Below, piece by piece: positions 17,326 through 26,843 of a DNA stretch of 64,000 nt. The first letter of the stretch is position 1. Each line of letters begins with the position of its first letter. Below the pieces are notes generated by a model. That model ran no database searches and had not been told where the DNA came from. It saw nothing but the letters and a program-made list of their open reading frames with translations. Source of the stretch: Massilia sp. H-1 (GTDB lineage: Bacteria > Pseudomonadota > Gammaproteobacteria > Burkholderiales > Burkholderiaceae_D); the NCBI GenBank assembly GCA_024703915.1, contig CP087969.1, forward strand, positions 4,402,001 through 4,466,000. Reading direction: 5' to 3'. The position numbers and the translations under genes are program-made.

Positions 17326-18652
17326 ATGAAACCTATCAAGATCGGCCTGATCGGCCTCGGCACTGTCGGCAACGGCACCTTCGACGTCCTCAAACGCAAC
17401 CAGGAAGAAATCCGCCGCCGCCATTACTGCGGCATCGAGATCGCCATGATCGCGGTGCGCAACAAAGAGCGCGCCGAAGCGATTGTCGGCAACGACTGCG
17501 AAGTGGTCACCGATCCCTTCCTCGTGGTCGATCATCCCGAGATCGAGATCGTGGTCGAACTGATCGGCGGTTACGACACGGCCAAGGAACTGGTGCTGCG
17601 CGCCATCAATAACGGCAAGCACGTGGTCACCGCCAACAAGGCGCTGCTGGCGTTGCACGGCAATGAAATCTTCGCCGCGGCCCAGGCCCGCGAAGTGATG
17701 GTCGCGTTCGAAGCGGCGGTGGCCAGCAGGGATTCCGATCATCAAGGCGCTGCGCGAAGGCCTGACCGCGAACCGCATCGAATCGGTGGCTTAAGCATCA
17801 TCAACGGCACCACCAACTTCATCCTGTCCGAAATGCGCGACAAGGGGCTCGATTTCGGCACCGTGCTCAAGCAGGCGCAAGCGCTCGGCTACGCCGAAGC
17901 CGACCCGACCTTCGACATCGAAGGCGTGGACGCGGCGCACAAGGCGACCATCATGTCCGCGATTGCCTTCGGCATTCCGGTGCAGTTTGAAAAAGCGCAC
18001 GTGGAAGGCATCAGCAACCTGCAGGCGATCGACATCAAGTACGCCGAGCAGCTCGGCTACCGCATCAAGCTGCTGGGCATCACCAAGCGCGCCGTAGTTG
18101 GCGGCGTCGAAGGGATCCGAGCTGCGCGTGCACCCGACCTTGATTCCCGCCAAGCGCCTGATCGCCAATGTCGAAGGCGCGATGAACGCCGTGCTGGTGC
18201 AGGCCGACGCCGTGGGCGCCTCGCTCTACTATGGCAAGGGCGCGGGCGCCGAGCCGACCGCCTCGTCCGTGATTGCCGACCTGGTCGACATCACGCGCCT
18301 GGCCACGGCCAATCCGGAGTACCGGGTGCCGCACCTGGCGTTCCAGCCGAACCAGATGACCGACGTCGAGATTTTGCCGATGTCCGAAATCACCACCAGC
18401 TACTACCTGCGCGTGTACGTGAAGGACCAGCTGGGCGTGATGGCCGACCTGACGCGGATCCTGGCCGACGCCATGATCTCGATCGACGCCGTGCTGCAAA
18501 AGGAGCCGGGCGAAGGCGAGACCCGCACCGACATCATCATCCTGACCCACCAGACCCAGGAAAAAAACATCGATGCCGCGATTGCCAAGATGGAAGCGCT
18601 GGACACCGTGGTCGGCGACATCGTCAAGATCCGCCTCGAAAACCTGAGCTAA
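17326..18652 (+). CDS. hom: Homoserine dehydrogenase (frameshifted)
   Basis: Reduces aspartate semialdehyde to homoserine for Thr/Met synthesis. Domains in order: NAD(P)-binding MKPIKIGLIGLGTVGNGTFDVL; 'GKHVVTANKALLA'; the catalytic domain with GIINGTTNFILSEM...ALGYAEADPTFDIEGVDAAHKATIM; and a C-terminal ACT domain (YYLRVYVKDQLGVMADLTRILADAMISIDAVLQKE) for threonine feedback. Breaks: 17730, 17792-17799 (GCTTAAGC in VAGIINGTT), and about 18115. Corrected length is about 437 aa, the usual monofunctional enzyme. Confidence 0.96.
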
Positions 18653-18671
18653 ACACCTTGTTGCACAATCA

Positions 18672-18720
18672 GGGGTCAGACCTCAATTCTGAAATACTTT
18701 CAGAATTGAGGTCTGACCCC
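18672..18720. repeat. 49-bp palindromic repeat, copy 1
   Basis: GGGGTCAGACCTCAATTCTG, then AAATACTTT, then the exact complement CAGAATTGAGGTCTGACCCC: a 23-bp perfect stem with a 3-nt TAC centre. It sits 19 bp after the hom stop. GGGGTCAGACC palindromes of REP type are familiar in Oxalobacteraceae genomes. It may also act as a transcription stop. Confidence 0.9.
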
Positions 18721-18736
18721 GATTTGTTCCAATTGG

Positions 18737-18883
18737 ATGCCCATGTTGGTGCTGCTCGTCTGGGTCGTTGTGGCCCTCAAGTGGCGCAAGTTCAGGCGGA
18801 ACGCCACGCCGGAAGAGCAGCAAGCAGCCTTGTCTGCGCAAATGTCCCAGCCGCCGCCGGATATTCCGGCGCCATGCCACTGA
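18737..18883 (+). CDS. 48-aa single-pass membrane microprotein (putative)
   Basis: ATG 18737 opens MPMLVLLVWVVVALKWRKFR, a short transmembrane helix followed by a basic stop-transfer patch, then RNATPEEQQAALSAQMSQPP and a Pro-rich end with a C-terminal Cys-His. It lies entirely between the two 49-bp palindromes. Helix plus basic patch is typical of real small membrane proteins, but no clear ribosome site is present. It could also be a remnant of a longer gene. Confidence 0.4.
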   Translation: MPMLVLLVWVVVALKWRKFRRNATPEEQQAALSAQMSQPPPDIPAPCH

Positions 18884-18928
18884 CTGACCCCACGACCTGA
18901 ACGCCACCCGCCAAGTAGTTGCACATTC

Positions 18929-18977
18929 GGGGTCAGACCTCAATTCTGAAAGTATTTCAGAATTGAGGTCTGACCCC
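18929..18977. repeat. 49-bp palindromic repeat, copy 2 (exact reverse complement of copy 1)
   Basis: The same 23-bp stem as copy 1, with centre GTA instead of TAC, so copy 2 is the exact reverse complement of copy 1. It ends 8 bp before the stop codon end of the convergent DUF2145 gene. Confidence 0.9.
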
Positions 18978-18985
18978 GGTGTTGC

Positions 18986-19771
18986 TTATCGGTAGGCGGT
19001 GATGACCATGTCGCGCGCTTGGGGTTCGCGCTGGCGGATGAAGGACAGGATCGATTCCACCGTCACGGTCTCGATCCGCCCCGCGGCGCGCTTGGCGAAC
19101 GGCTGGTCGTCAGAGCTGATGTTGGCGCTGAACAGGCGCGCGCCCAGCCGCTTGGTCGCGGGGATGAACAGCATCGACGGCGAATACCCCGCATACGCCA
19201 GCCACGCCTGGGCCCGCCCGCGGTCCTGGATCGCGCTGTCGCCCGCGCTGGCGGCATAGGTCTCCAGCACCCACTGGTTCGAATTCTGGTACTCGGTCGA
19301 GAACGGATAGGCGAGCATGTTGTACCTGCTGCTGTGCATGCGGTTGCCCAGGTTTGATGCCAAGGCGGCGGCAATCCGCGACTGGGTCCGGGCCGACGGG
19401 ATCATCACCACCGCCTCGTACGCAAACAGGTCGTCGAGGAAGAAGTTGGCCAGCCCCTGGTCGAACAGCGCCGAGCTGGCGGTGCCGCAGCGGTTCAGTT
19501 CATGCACGACCAGCCAGCGCCCCTTGGGATGGTCGCGCCACACGTAGGCCACGTGCGAGTAGCGCAGCCCGTAGGCGGACAAGTCCTGCCCCACGCGCCC
19601 GACGATCGCCACTTCCGCGTTCGACGCTTCCAGCGCGCTGCGCGTGTTTTCGGCCAGCTTGAGGGCGCTGACGAACGATTGCGCGCTGGGCTTCTTGACT
19701 TCGCAGCCACGCCCCGCTTGCGCGGCATTCACGCTGCAAGCCAGCAGCAATACCAGGAACAGTCGGCGCAT
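18986..19771 (-). CDS. DUF2145 family secreted protein
   Basis: A 261-residue exported protein: signal peptide MRRLFLVLLLACSVNAAQAG, then GCEVKKPSAQSFVSALKLAENTRSALEASNAEVAIVGRVGQDLSAYGLRYSHVAYVWRDHP, the DUF2145 core with conserved 'YSHVAYV' and 'VVHELNRCGTASSALFDQGLANFF'. The Cys/His content suggests a periplasmic hydrolase-like fold, but the function is unknown. The start at 19771 lies 2 bp after the stop of the upstream gene (TATTGATCATG), so the two are translationally coupled. Uninterrupted. Confidence 0.85.
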   Translation of the reverse strand: MRRLFLVLLLACSVNAAQAGRGCEVKKPSAQSFVSALKLAENTRSALEASNAEVAIVGRVGQDLSAYGLRYSHVAYVWRDHPKGRWLVVHELNRCGTASSALFDQGLANFFLDDLFAYEAVVMIPSARTQSRIAAALASNLGNRMHSSRYNMLAYPFSTEYQNSNQWVLETYAASAGDSAIQDRGRAQAWLAYAGYSPSMLFIPATKRLGARLFSANISSDDQPFAKRAAGRIETVTVESILSFIRQREPQARDMVITAYR

Positions 19772-19773
19772 GA

Positions 19774-20193
19774 TCAATACCCCTGGCGATGGTGGTAGGA
19801 GTGGTGCACCAGCGCGCCCCGATTTCCGAGGGCACGAAGGCGATCGCTTCATGCGGCCACGATCAGCACGGTGCCGCTGGCGATGGTGACCATGCTCACC
19901 GCGGCGCCGGTCACCAGCAGCGAACTGGCCGCGGCCTGGCCGGACAGGCGGATGGTGGTGCGGGCGGCGTGCGAGGCGCCTTCGAGCACGATCAGGACCG
20001 ATTCGCCCACCACCTGCACGCTGACGATGGCTACGGCGCCGGAGGCGGCAACGGCCGACAGCGAGCCGCCCACCACCAGCGCCGAGCGAGCCACCACCAG
20101 GCCGGAGGCGGCGGACATGTCGGTGCTGGGGTTGGGCTGGGCCTGGGCGGTGCACAGGGTGCAGGCGAGGGCGATGGCGAGCAGGGGTTTCAT
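19774..20193 (-). CDS. Exported hydrophobic protein of unknown function (frameshifted C-terminus)
   Basis: MKPLLAIALACTLCTAQAQ is a clear signal peptide; the mature part is small-residue-rich and hydrophobic with repeated SxVVVG/VLIVxE-like strands (ARSALVVGGSLSAVAASGAVAIVSVQVVGESVLIVLEG). The frame stops early at 19849, but a shift at about 19855 continues EAIAFVPSEIGARLVHHSYHHRQGY, ending at 19774 next to the DUF2145 start. About 138 aa. The coupling suggests a joint function. I do not recognise a named family. Confidence 0.65.
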
Positions 20194-20335
20194 GGTGCGT
20201 CCTTATGGAGTTGGCCGGGTTGGCAGGACGGATCATGTTCCCGAATGCGACAGCACTCAATAAAATGCACTACGGTATCGCTTTTAAGGGCAAACAGTAT
20301 TAAGATCTGCTACCGGAGTTCAAAGGGACGCACGC

Positions 20336-21070
20336 ATGCCTCACGCTATTACACTTGTCGACACCTTGGAGCGCTTGTTGAAGGCGCGGGGCATCACGTA
20401 CAGCGAACTGGCCGCACGCATCGATATGTCGGAAGCGAGCGTCAAACGTATGTTTTCACAGAAGAACTTCACCCTGCTGCGCCTGGACGACATCCTGTCC
20501 GCCAGCGGCATCGAGTTCGAGGAACTGAGCGCGGCCCAGAGCGGCCCGGCCCTGATCTCGCAGCTCACGCTGGCCCAGGAGCGCGAGATCATAGGCGACC
20601 CGCGCCTGCTGGTGGTCGCGGTCTCGGCGATGAACCATATCAGCTTCGACGACATCGTCCGCTATTACGAGATGACGGAGCTGGAGGTCACCAAGTACCT
20701 GCTGCGGCTCGACAAGATCGGCTTCCTCGAACTGCTGCCGAACAACCGCGTCAAGCTGCTCATCGCCCGCACCTTCAGCTGGATCGCGAACGGTCCGATC
20801 CAGACTTACTTCCGCCACGAGGCCGCGGCCGACTATCTCAATTCGCGCTTCGATGGCGAGGACGAGGTGCTGCGCCTGGTGAACGTGATGCTGTCGAAGC
20901 AGTCGGCCGGCGCGCTGCTCGAACGCCTCAAGCAGGTCGCCGCCGAATTCTCCCAGCAGCATCAGCACGAAACGCGGCTGCCGCTGGACCAGAAGCACGC
21001 CATCAGTTTTATCGTCGCGGCGCGTCCGTGGGTGCCCCAGGCATTCAAGACGCTGCAGCGCAAACCGTAA
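20336..21070 (+). CDS. XRE/HTH-family transcriptional regulator
   Basis: A 244-residue protein with an N-terminal helix-turn-helix of Cro/CI type (LERLLKARGITYSELAARIDMSEASVKRMFSQKNFTLLRLDDILSASGIEFEEL). A long C-terminal domain of its own kind contains 'VVAVSAMNHISFDDIVRYYEMTELEVTKYLLRLDKIGFLELLPNNRVKLLIARTFSWIANGPIQTYF', which looks like a second winged-helix region. ATG 20336 is preceded by a spaced GGGACG. It starts 30 bp before the MFS-acyltransferase gene on the same strand and may control or accompany it. Uninterrupted. Confidence 0.88.
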   Translation: MPHAITLVDTLERLLKARGITYSELAARIDMSEASVKRMFSQKNFTLLRLDDILSASGIEFEELSAAQSGPALISQLTLAQEREIIGDPRLLVVAVSAMNHISFDDIVRYYEMTELEVTKYLLRLDKIGFLELLPNNRVKLLIARTFSWIANGPIQTYFRHEAAADYLNSRFDGEDEVLRLVNVMLSKQSAGALLERLKQVAAEFSQQHQHETRLPLDQKHAISFIVAARPWVPQAFKTLQRKP

Positions 21071-21099
21071 TCCAACCCATCCACCGCACAGAGACCCAC

Positions 21100-22988
21100 A
21101 TGAGTCAATCGAGCCAGTTTTCCCTGTTGAAGCAGCGCCGCTTTGCCCCGTTCTTCTGGACCCAGTTCCTCGGCGCGTTCAACGACAATGTGTTCAAGAC
21201 CGCCTTCCTGGTCGTGCTCACGTTCGACGCGGCCAAGTGGACGACGCTCGATCCGTCCATGCTGACCAATCTGATTCCCGGCCTGTTCATCCTGCCGTAC
21301 GTGCTGTTCTCGGCCACCGTCTACCAGATCGCGGAAAAGGTGGAGAAGGGCCGCCTGGCGCGCATCGTCAAGCTGATCGAAATCGGGATCATGCTGGTCG
21401 TCCAAGCATCGGCTGGATGACCAAGTCGCTGCCGCTGCTGCTGGCCGCCGTGGTCGGGATGGGTGTGCATTCGACCCTGTTCGGGCCCGTCAAGTACGCT
21501 TACCTGCCGCAGCACCTCAAGTCGGAGGAGCTGGTCGGCGGCAATGGCCTGATCGAGATGGGCACCTTCGTGGGCATTCTGCTGGGCCAGGTGCTGGGCG
21601 CCTGGCTGGTGAAGTTCGGTTCCGATGGCGCGACCCTGGTTGCTTGGCGCCACGCTGCTGTTCGCGGTGGTGGGCCTGGTGGTGAGCCTGCGCATTCCCG
21701 AATCATCTAGCCCCGGCCCCGGAACTGAAGATCAATCCCAATGTGTTTTCCGAGACCTTCCGTAACCTGTCGTTCTCGCGCCAGAACCGCACGGTATTCC
21801 TGTCGATGCTGGGTAACTCGTGGTTCTGGTTCTACGGCGCGATCATCCTGTCGCAGTTCCCCCTGTATGCCAAGACCTACCTGCATGGCGACGAGACCGT
21901 GTTCGTCGGCCTGCTGACGGTGTTCTCGATCGGCGTGGGCGCCGGTTCCCTGCTGTGCGAGAAGCTCTCCGGCCACAAGGTGGAAATCGGCCTGGTGCCG
22001 TTCGGCGCGATCGGCCTGTCGGTGTTCGGCGCCGAACTGTATTTCGCCAGCGTGGCGTACACCAGCACCGCGCAGCTGACGCTGGCCACCATGGCCACCA
22101 CGCCCGGCATGGCGCGCATCCTGATCGACATCGCCCTGCTCGGTGTCTTCGGCGGCCTGTTCATCGTGCCCCTGTTCGCGCTGATCCAGACCCGCTGCGA
22201 ACCGACCCACCTGTCGCGCACCATCGGCGGCATGAATATCCTGAACGCGATGTTCATGATCGTCGCCATGCGTGTGGCCATGGTGATGCATAAAATGGGC
22301 TTCACGATTCCCGAGATGTTCCTGGCCACGGCGGTGCTCAATGCCGTGGTGGCGCTGTATATCTTCTCGCTGGTGCCGGAGTTCCTGATGCGCTTCCTGG
22401 CGTGGATGCTGATCCACACCATCCACCGCGTCAAGACGGTCGACGTCGACCGCATTCCCGAGGAAGGCCCGGCGGTCCTGGTGTGCAACCACGTCAGCTA
22501 CGTCGACGCGCTGGTGATCGGTGCGGCCAGCCCGCGCCCGATCCGGTTCGTGATGGATCACCGGATCTTCAAGACGCCGTTCATGGGCTGGATCTTCCGC
22601 ACCGCGCGGATTCCGATCGCGCCTGCCAAGGAAGATCCGTGGACGATGGAAAAGGCGTACATCGAGATCGCCAAGGCCCTGCACGAGGGCGACCTGGTGT
22701 GCATTTTCCCGGAAGGCAAGCTGACCACCACCGGCGAGATGAACGAATTCCGCGGCGGGATCGCCAAGATCCTCGAACGCAGCAAGGTGCCTGTCATTCC
22801 GATGGCCTTGCGCGGCCTGTGGGGCAGCCTGCTCACGCGCGACAAGGCCAATCTGTTCGAGCGCTCGTTCGCGCGCGGTCCCGCGCTCGCAGCTGGCGCT
22901 GGCGGTCGGCACGCCGGTCGCGCCACTGGAGGCGACCCCGGAGTATCTGCGCGAGCAGGTGCTGGCGTTGCGGGGCGACTGGAAGTAG
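21100..22988 (+). CDS. MFS transporter fused to 1-acylglycerol-3-phosphate acyltransferase
   Basis: An N-terminal LplT-like MFS half (LLKQRRFAPFFWTQFLGAFNDNVFKTAFLVVLTF; 'GVHSTLFGPVKYAYLPQHL'; about twelve hydrophobic segments) is followed by a PlsC-type acyltransferase with HX4D (NHVSYVDALVIG), 'RIPIAPAKEDPWTMEKAY' and 'CIFPEGKLTTTGEMNEFRGGI'. Known relatives flip and re-acylate lysophospholipids at the inner membrane (the LplT-Aas idea in one chain). Breaks: 21403, 21640-21710 and near 22885; the STOP at 21418 is an artefact of the first. Reconstructed length is about 628 aa. Confidence 0.88.
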
Positions 22989-23087
22989 CCTGGCGGGCTG
23001 CTGCGCGGGCGGAAATGGACTATCATGGTGTCCCCGTTCGTGTAGAAGCCCGATCCGACCCATGAAACGCTCCGTGCCGCTGCCGCC

Positions 23088-25307
23088 ATGAAGATCCGCG
23101 CTTATCTCGCGCTGATGGTGGCGGCGATTCTGATTCCGGTCATCCTGTTCTCGACCATCTCGCTGAACATGCTGCTCAAGTCCGAGCGCGATGCGGCGCT
23201 CAAGGGCGTGCGCGAAACGGCGCGCATTTCCCTGGTCAGCATCGACCGCGAACTGACCAACACCGAGTCGGTCCTGCGCATGCTGGCCAATTCTCCCTAC
23301 CTGGCCAGCGCCGATCTGGCTAGGCTTTTACCAGCAAGCCCACATCGCCGACCGTCCCGGCAGCACCTGGACCGCCCTGCTCGACGAGAAGGGCCAGCTG
23401 CTGCTCAACACCGCCGTCCCGTTCGGCACGCCCATGCCGTCCGGCGACGACGCGGCCGCGCGCGTGGCGCACGTGCTGGCGGCCGGTACGCCGCAGGTAT
23501 CGAATCTGATCCGCGGCCAGGTCACGCAAGCGCTGATCGTGGTGGTCGACGTGCCGGTCAAGACCCCGGACGGCACCCGCTACGTGATTTCGCAAGGCTT
23601 CCGGATCGAGCATTTCAACCGCGTGCTGCGCCAGGTGAATCTGCCCAAAGGCTGGCTGGCCGGGGTGTTCGACCGCAATGGCATCACGATCGCGCAAACC
23701 CAGGCCGCATCCGGCGCCGAGCCGCAACAGGCCAGGGCCGACCTGCGCCACGCGATCCGCGACAAGACCATCGGCGTGATCCGTAACGCCAGCGACAACA
23801 ACATCAGCCTGTACACGGTGCTGGAGCGTTCCGGCATGTCCGGCTGGACGGTGGCGGTGGGCGTGCCCGAGTCCGAGATCGAATCGGCCGCGCGCCGGGC
23901 TTTGACGGTGTCGATGCTGGGCCTGGGCGCGGCCATCGCCTGCGCCGCGGTGGCGGCGATCTTTTCGCGCGCCGCCTGTCGCACTCGATCCGCGAAGCCG
24001 CGCGCTCGGCGCACGGGCTCGAACACGATGAAGAAATCGGCCCCTCCGAGGTGTCCGGCGTGGTCGAAGTCGACGAGGTGCAAACGGCGATCGCCGCCGC
24101 CGCGGCCGTGGTGCGCAATGAGAAATATTCGCGCCTGGTGGCCGAGGAGGAGCGCGAGATCCTGTTCGAGCGCGAGCACGAGGCGCGCACCATCGCCGAA
24201 CAGCAGAACCGCGCCAAGGACGAATTCCTGGCCATGCTGGGCCACGAGCTGCGCAATCCCCTGGCCGCCATCGTCAACGCCACCGGCGTCATGGCGCAAG
24301 CCGACATGCCGCGCGCGGCGCTCGAGCGGGCGCGCGAGATCATCGCCCGCCAGAGCGTCCATCTGACGCGCATCGTCGACGACCTGCTCGACATGGGGCG
24401 CGTCCACTCCGGAAAAATTCTGCTCGAACGGCGCCCCCTGCGGCTCGACAAGACGGTCGATACCTACATGGCGGCGGTGGCCGAGACCGAGCGCGGCGTG
24501 CGCCACGCGATCAGCGTCGCGTCCGAGCCTAGCCTGGGTCGACGCCGATCCCACCCGCCTCGAACAGATCATCGCCAATCTGCTCGACAATGCGCTCAAG
24601 TACACGCCGCCGGGCGGCAGCATCAATGTCGCGGTCCGGATCGAGGGCGGCGAGGCGGTGCTGGCGGTGGCCGATTCCGGGATCGGCATTTCGTCCGAGC
24701 TGATGCCGTATGTGTTCGACCTGTTCGTGCAGGGCACGCGCACGCTCGACCGCGCCCAGGGCGGCCTGGGCGTCGGGCTGGCGCTGGTGCGCCAGCTGGC
24801 CGTCATGCACGGCGGGCGCGTCACGGTCTACAGCCAGGGCACGGGCATGGGCAGCTGCTTCGAACTGCGCCTGCCGCACGTGGCCGCGCCGGAGCTGGCA
24901 GCCATGGCGCCAGCCCGCCGCACGCGGCACCCGTCAGCGGGGTGCTGCTCATTGAAGACAACGACGACGGCCGCGAAATGATGGCCATGATGCTCGAGTC
25001 GAACGGCTGCGTGGTCGCGGCCGCGGCCGACGGTATTGAGGGCCTGCGCCAGGCGGCGCTGGCGCCGTACGATGTGGCGCTGGTGGACATCGGCTTGCCG
25101 CGCATGGACGGCTACGAAGTGGCGCGCCGCCTGCGGGCCGATCCGGCCACGCGCGGCATGCGCCTGATCGCCCTGACCGGCTACGGCCAGGAGAACGACC
25201 GCGCCATGGCGCTTGACGCCGCTTCGACGCGCACCTGGTCAAGCCGGTCGAGATGCACCGGCTGATCGAGGTACTCGAAGAAATGGCGCTCGCCCAGGCC
25301 GAGCTAG
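23088..25307 (+). CDS. Membrane hybrid sensor histidine kinase with C-terminal receiver
   Basis: About 735 aa. TM1 (LALMVAAILIPVILFSTISL), a periplasmic Cache-like sensor (LTNTESVLRMLANSPYLASADLA..., WTALLDEKGQLLLN), TM2 (VSMLGLGAAIACAAVAAIF), HisKA with the phospho-His (FLAMLGHELRNPLAAI), HATPase (NLLDNALKY, DSGIGI, GGLGVGLALV), then a receiver (LIEDNDD, VDIGLPRMDGYE, HLVKPVE). Breaks: 23318 (GCTAGGC), 23970, 24531 and 25215. Removing one A from GAAGAAATGG near 25282 gives LEEWRSPRPS and a stop at 25305-25307, sharing CTAG with the convergent kinase. ATG 23088 overlaps a 9-codon ORF (MKRSVPLPP). Confidence 0.88.
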
Positions 25308-26835
25308 ACCACGCGCCGCAACACCGGCCGCTTGTGCAGGCGGGTGTCGGCCAGGCGCCGGATTTCGTCGAAGTCGACCGGCTTGATCAGATGATGGTCG
25401 AAGCCCGCGTCGATCGTGCGCTGGCGCGCGTCGCTCTGGCCCCAGCCCGTGAGCGCGATCATCAGCACGCCCTGCGAGCCGGGCTTGCAGCGGATCCGGC
25501 GCGCCGCTTCATAGCCGTCCATGCTGGGCATGCCCAGATCCATAACGATCATGTCCGGCATGGCGGCGTCGACCGCCAGCACCGCCTCGAAGCCGTCGTA
25601 GGCGGTGGCGACATTGCAGTTTTCCATTTCGAACAGCGCCTGCAGCGAGTCGGCCGCGTCGCGGTTGTCGTCGACCACCAGCACCTTGGGCCGCTGGTCG
25701 GGGAACGATGCCGCCTCCCCGGGCCCGGGATCGGGTTCGGGCCTGGCCTGCTGGACGACCGGCAGGGTGACGATGAATTCGCTGCCCTTGCCCAGGCCCT
25801 CGCTGGTGGCGGCCACGCTGCCGCCATGCATTTCGGCGAACTGGCGCGAGAGCGACAGGCCGATCCCCAGGCCGCTGGCGATTTGCCCAGAGGGCGGGCG
25901 GCTTTGCTCGAACATGGCGAAGATGCGCTCCAGCGCCGACGCGTCCAGGCCGATGCCGGTGTCCTTGATGTAGATCCTGAGCGTGCCGTCGTCGACCATG
26001 GCGCGCACGCTGATATAGCCTTCGGGCGGCGTGAATTTGACGGCGTTGGACAGGATATTGGCGACGATCTGCACCACGCGCGTAGTCGGCATAGAGCACG
26101 ATTTCTTCCATTTAAGCAGCGCGTAGTCGATCTTGATGCGCCGCGCCGCGCTTGGCTGCCGCGCACAGTTCGACCACGTGGCCCATCACGGCGGCAAAGG
26201 TGGTGTAGTCGCGCTGCAGGGCGATCTTGCCGCTGTTGATGCGGGCCACGTCGAGCAGGTCGTCCACCAGGCGCGTCAGGTGGCTGACCTGGCGCTCGAT
26301 CACTTCGGTCACCTTGCGCACCGGCGCCTGGTCCGGGTACATGTGCGCGAGCAGTCCCATCGAGGTGCGGATGGGGGCCAGCGGGTTGCGCAGTTCGTGC
26401 CCCAGGCTGGCCAGAAATTCATCCTTGCGGCGGTCGGTCTCGCGCACCTGGTACTGCTTTTCGCGCGCGCAGCACCGACTGCAGCGAGGTGATCAGGGTC
26501 AGGGTGCGCACCGGGCGCTCGAGCAGGGTGACGTTGCCGAGCACCGCGATCGCCTGGCGCACGCTGAGCGAATCGGGGCCGCGGTTGGTGAGCAACACGA
26601 TCGGCAGGTCCGACCAGTTGGGCTGGCGCTGGACGAATTCGCCGAGCACCTTCAGGCCCCCGTTCGACAGGGCTTCTTCCACCGTCAGCACGGCGCCGAC
26701 CCCGACCAGCAGCTCGGACGCAAGCTGGGCGGCGGTGGCGGTGATCAGGTTGTCGACCGCGGCGAGGGTGAGCATCTTCGATGCCAGCACCGCGTCCTGG
26801 CCGCTCGGGGCGTAGATGAGAACACGCTTTTCCAT
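25304..26835 (-). CDS. Cytosolic hybrid histidine kinase with N-terminal pseudo-receiver
   Basis: About 508 aa. The N-terminal 120 residues (MEKRVLIYAPSGQDAVLASKML...) look like a receiver fold, but the phospho-acceptor strand reads GAVLTVEEAL with no Asp. A coil leads to HisKA (FLASLGHELRNPLAPI), HATPase (NILSNAVKFTPPEGY, DTGIGL, SGLGIGLSLSRQFAEMHGG) and a C-terminal receiver (VVDDNRD, VMDLGMPSMDGYE, HLIKPVD). There is no membrane helix. Breaks near 26465 and at 26085-26160. It starts 8 bp after the KaiC-like stop with an AAGGA site between, so the two form an operon. A KaiC-like protein plus kinase is a recurring bacterial pair. Confidence 0.88.
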
Positions 26836-26843
26836 GTCCGTCC

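Noticed and set aside
18672..18977. CRISPR repeat pair
   Set aside because: Only two copies, in opposite orientation, 208 bp apart, each a long palindrome; not a direct-repeat array.
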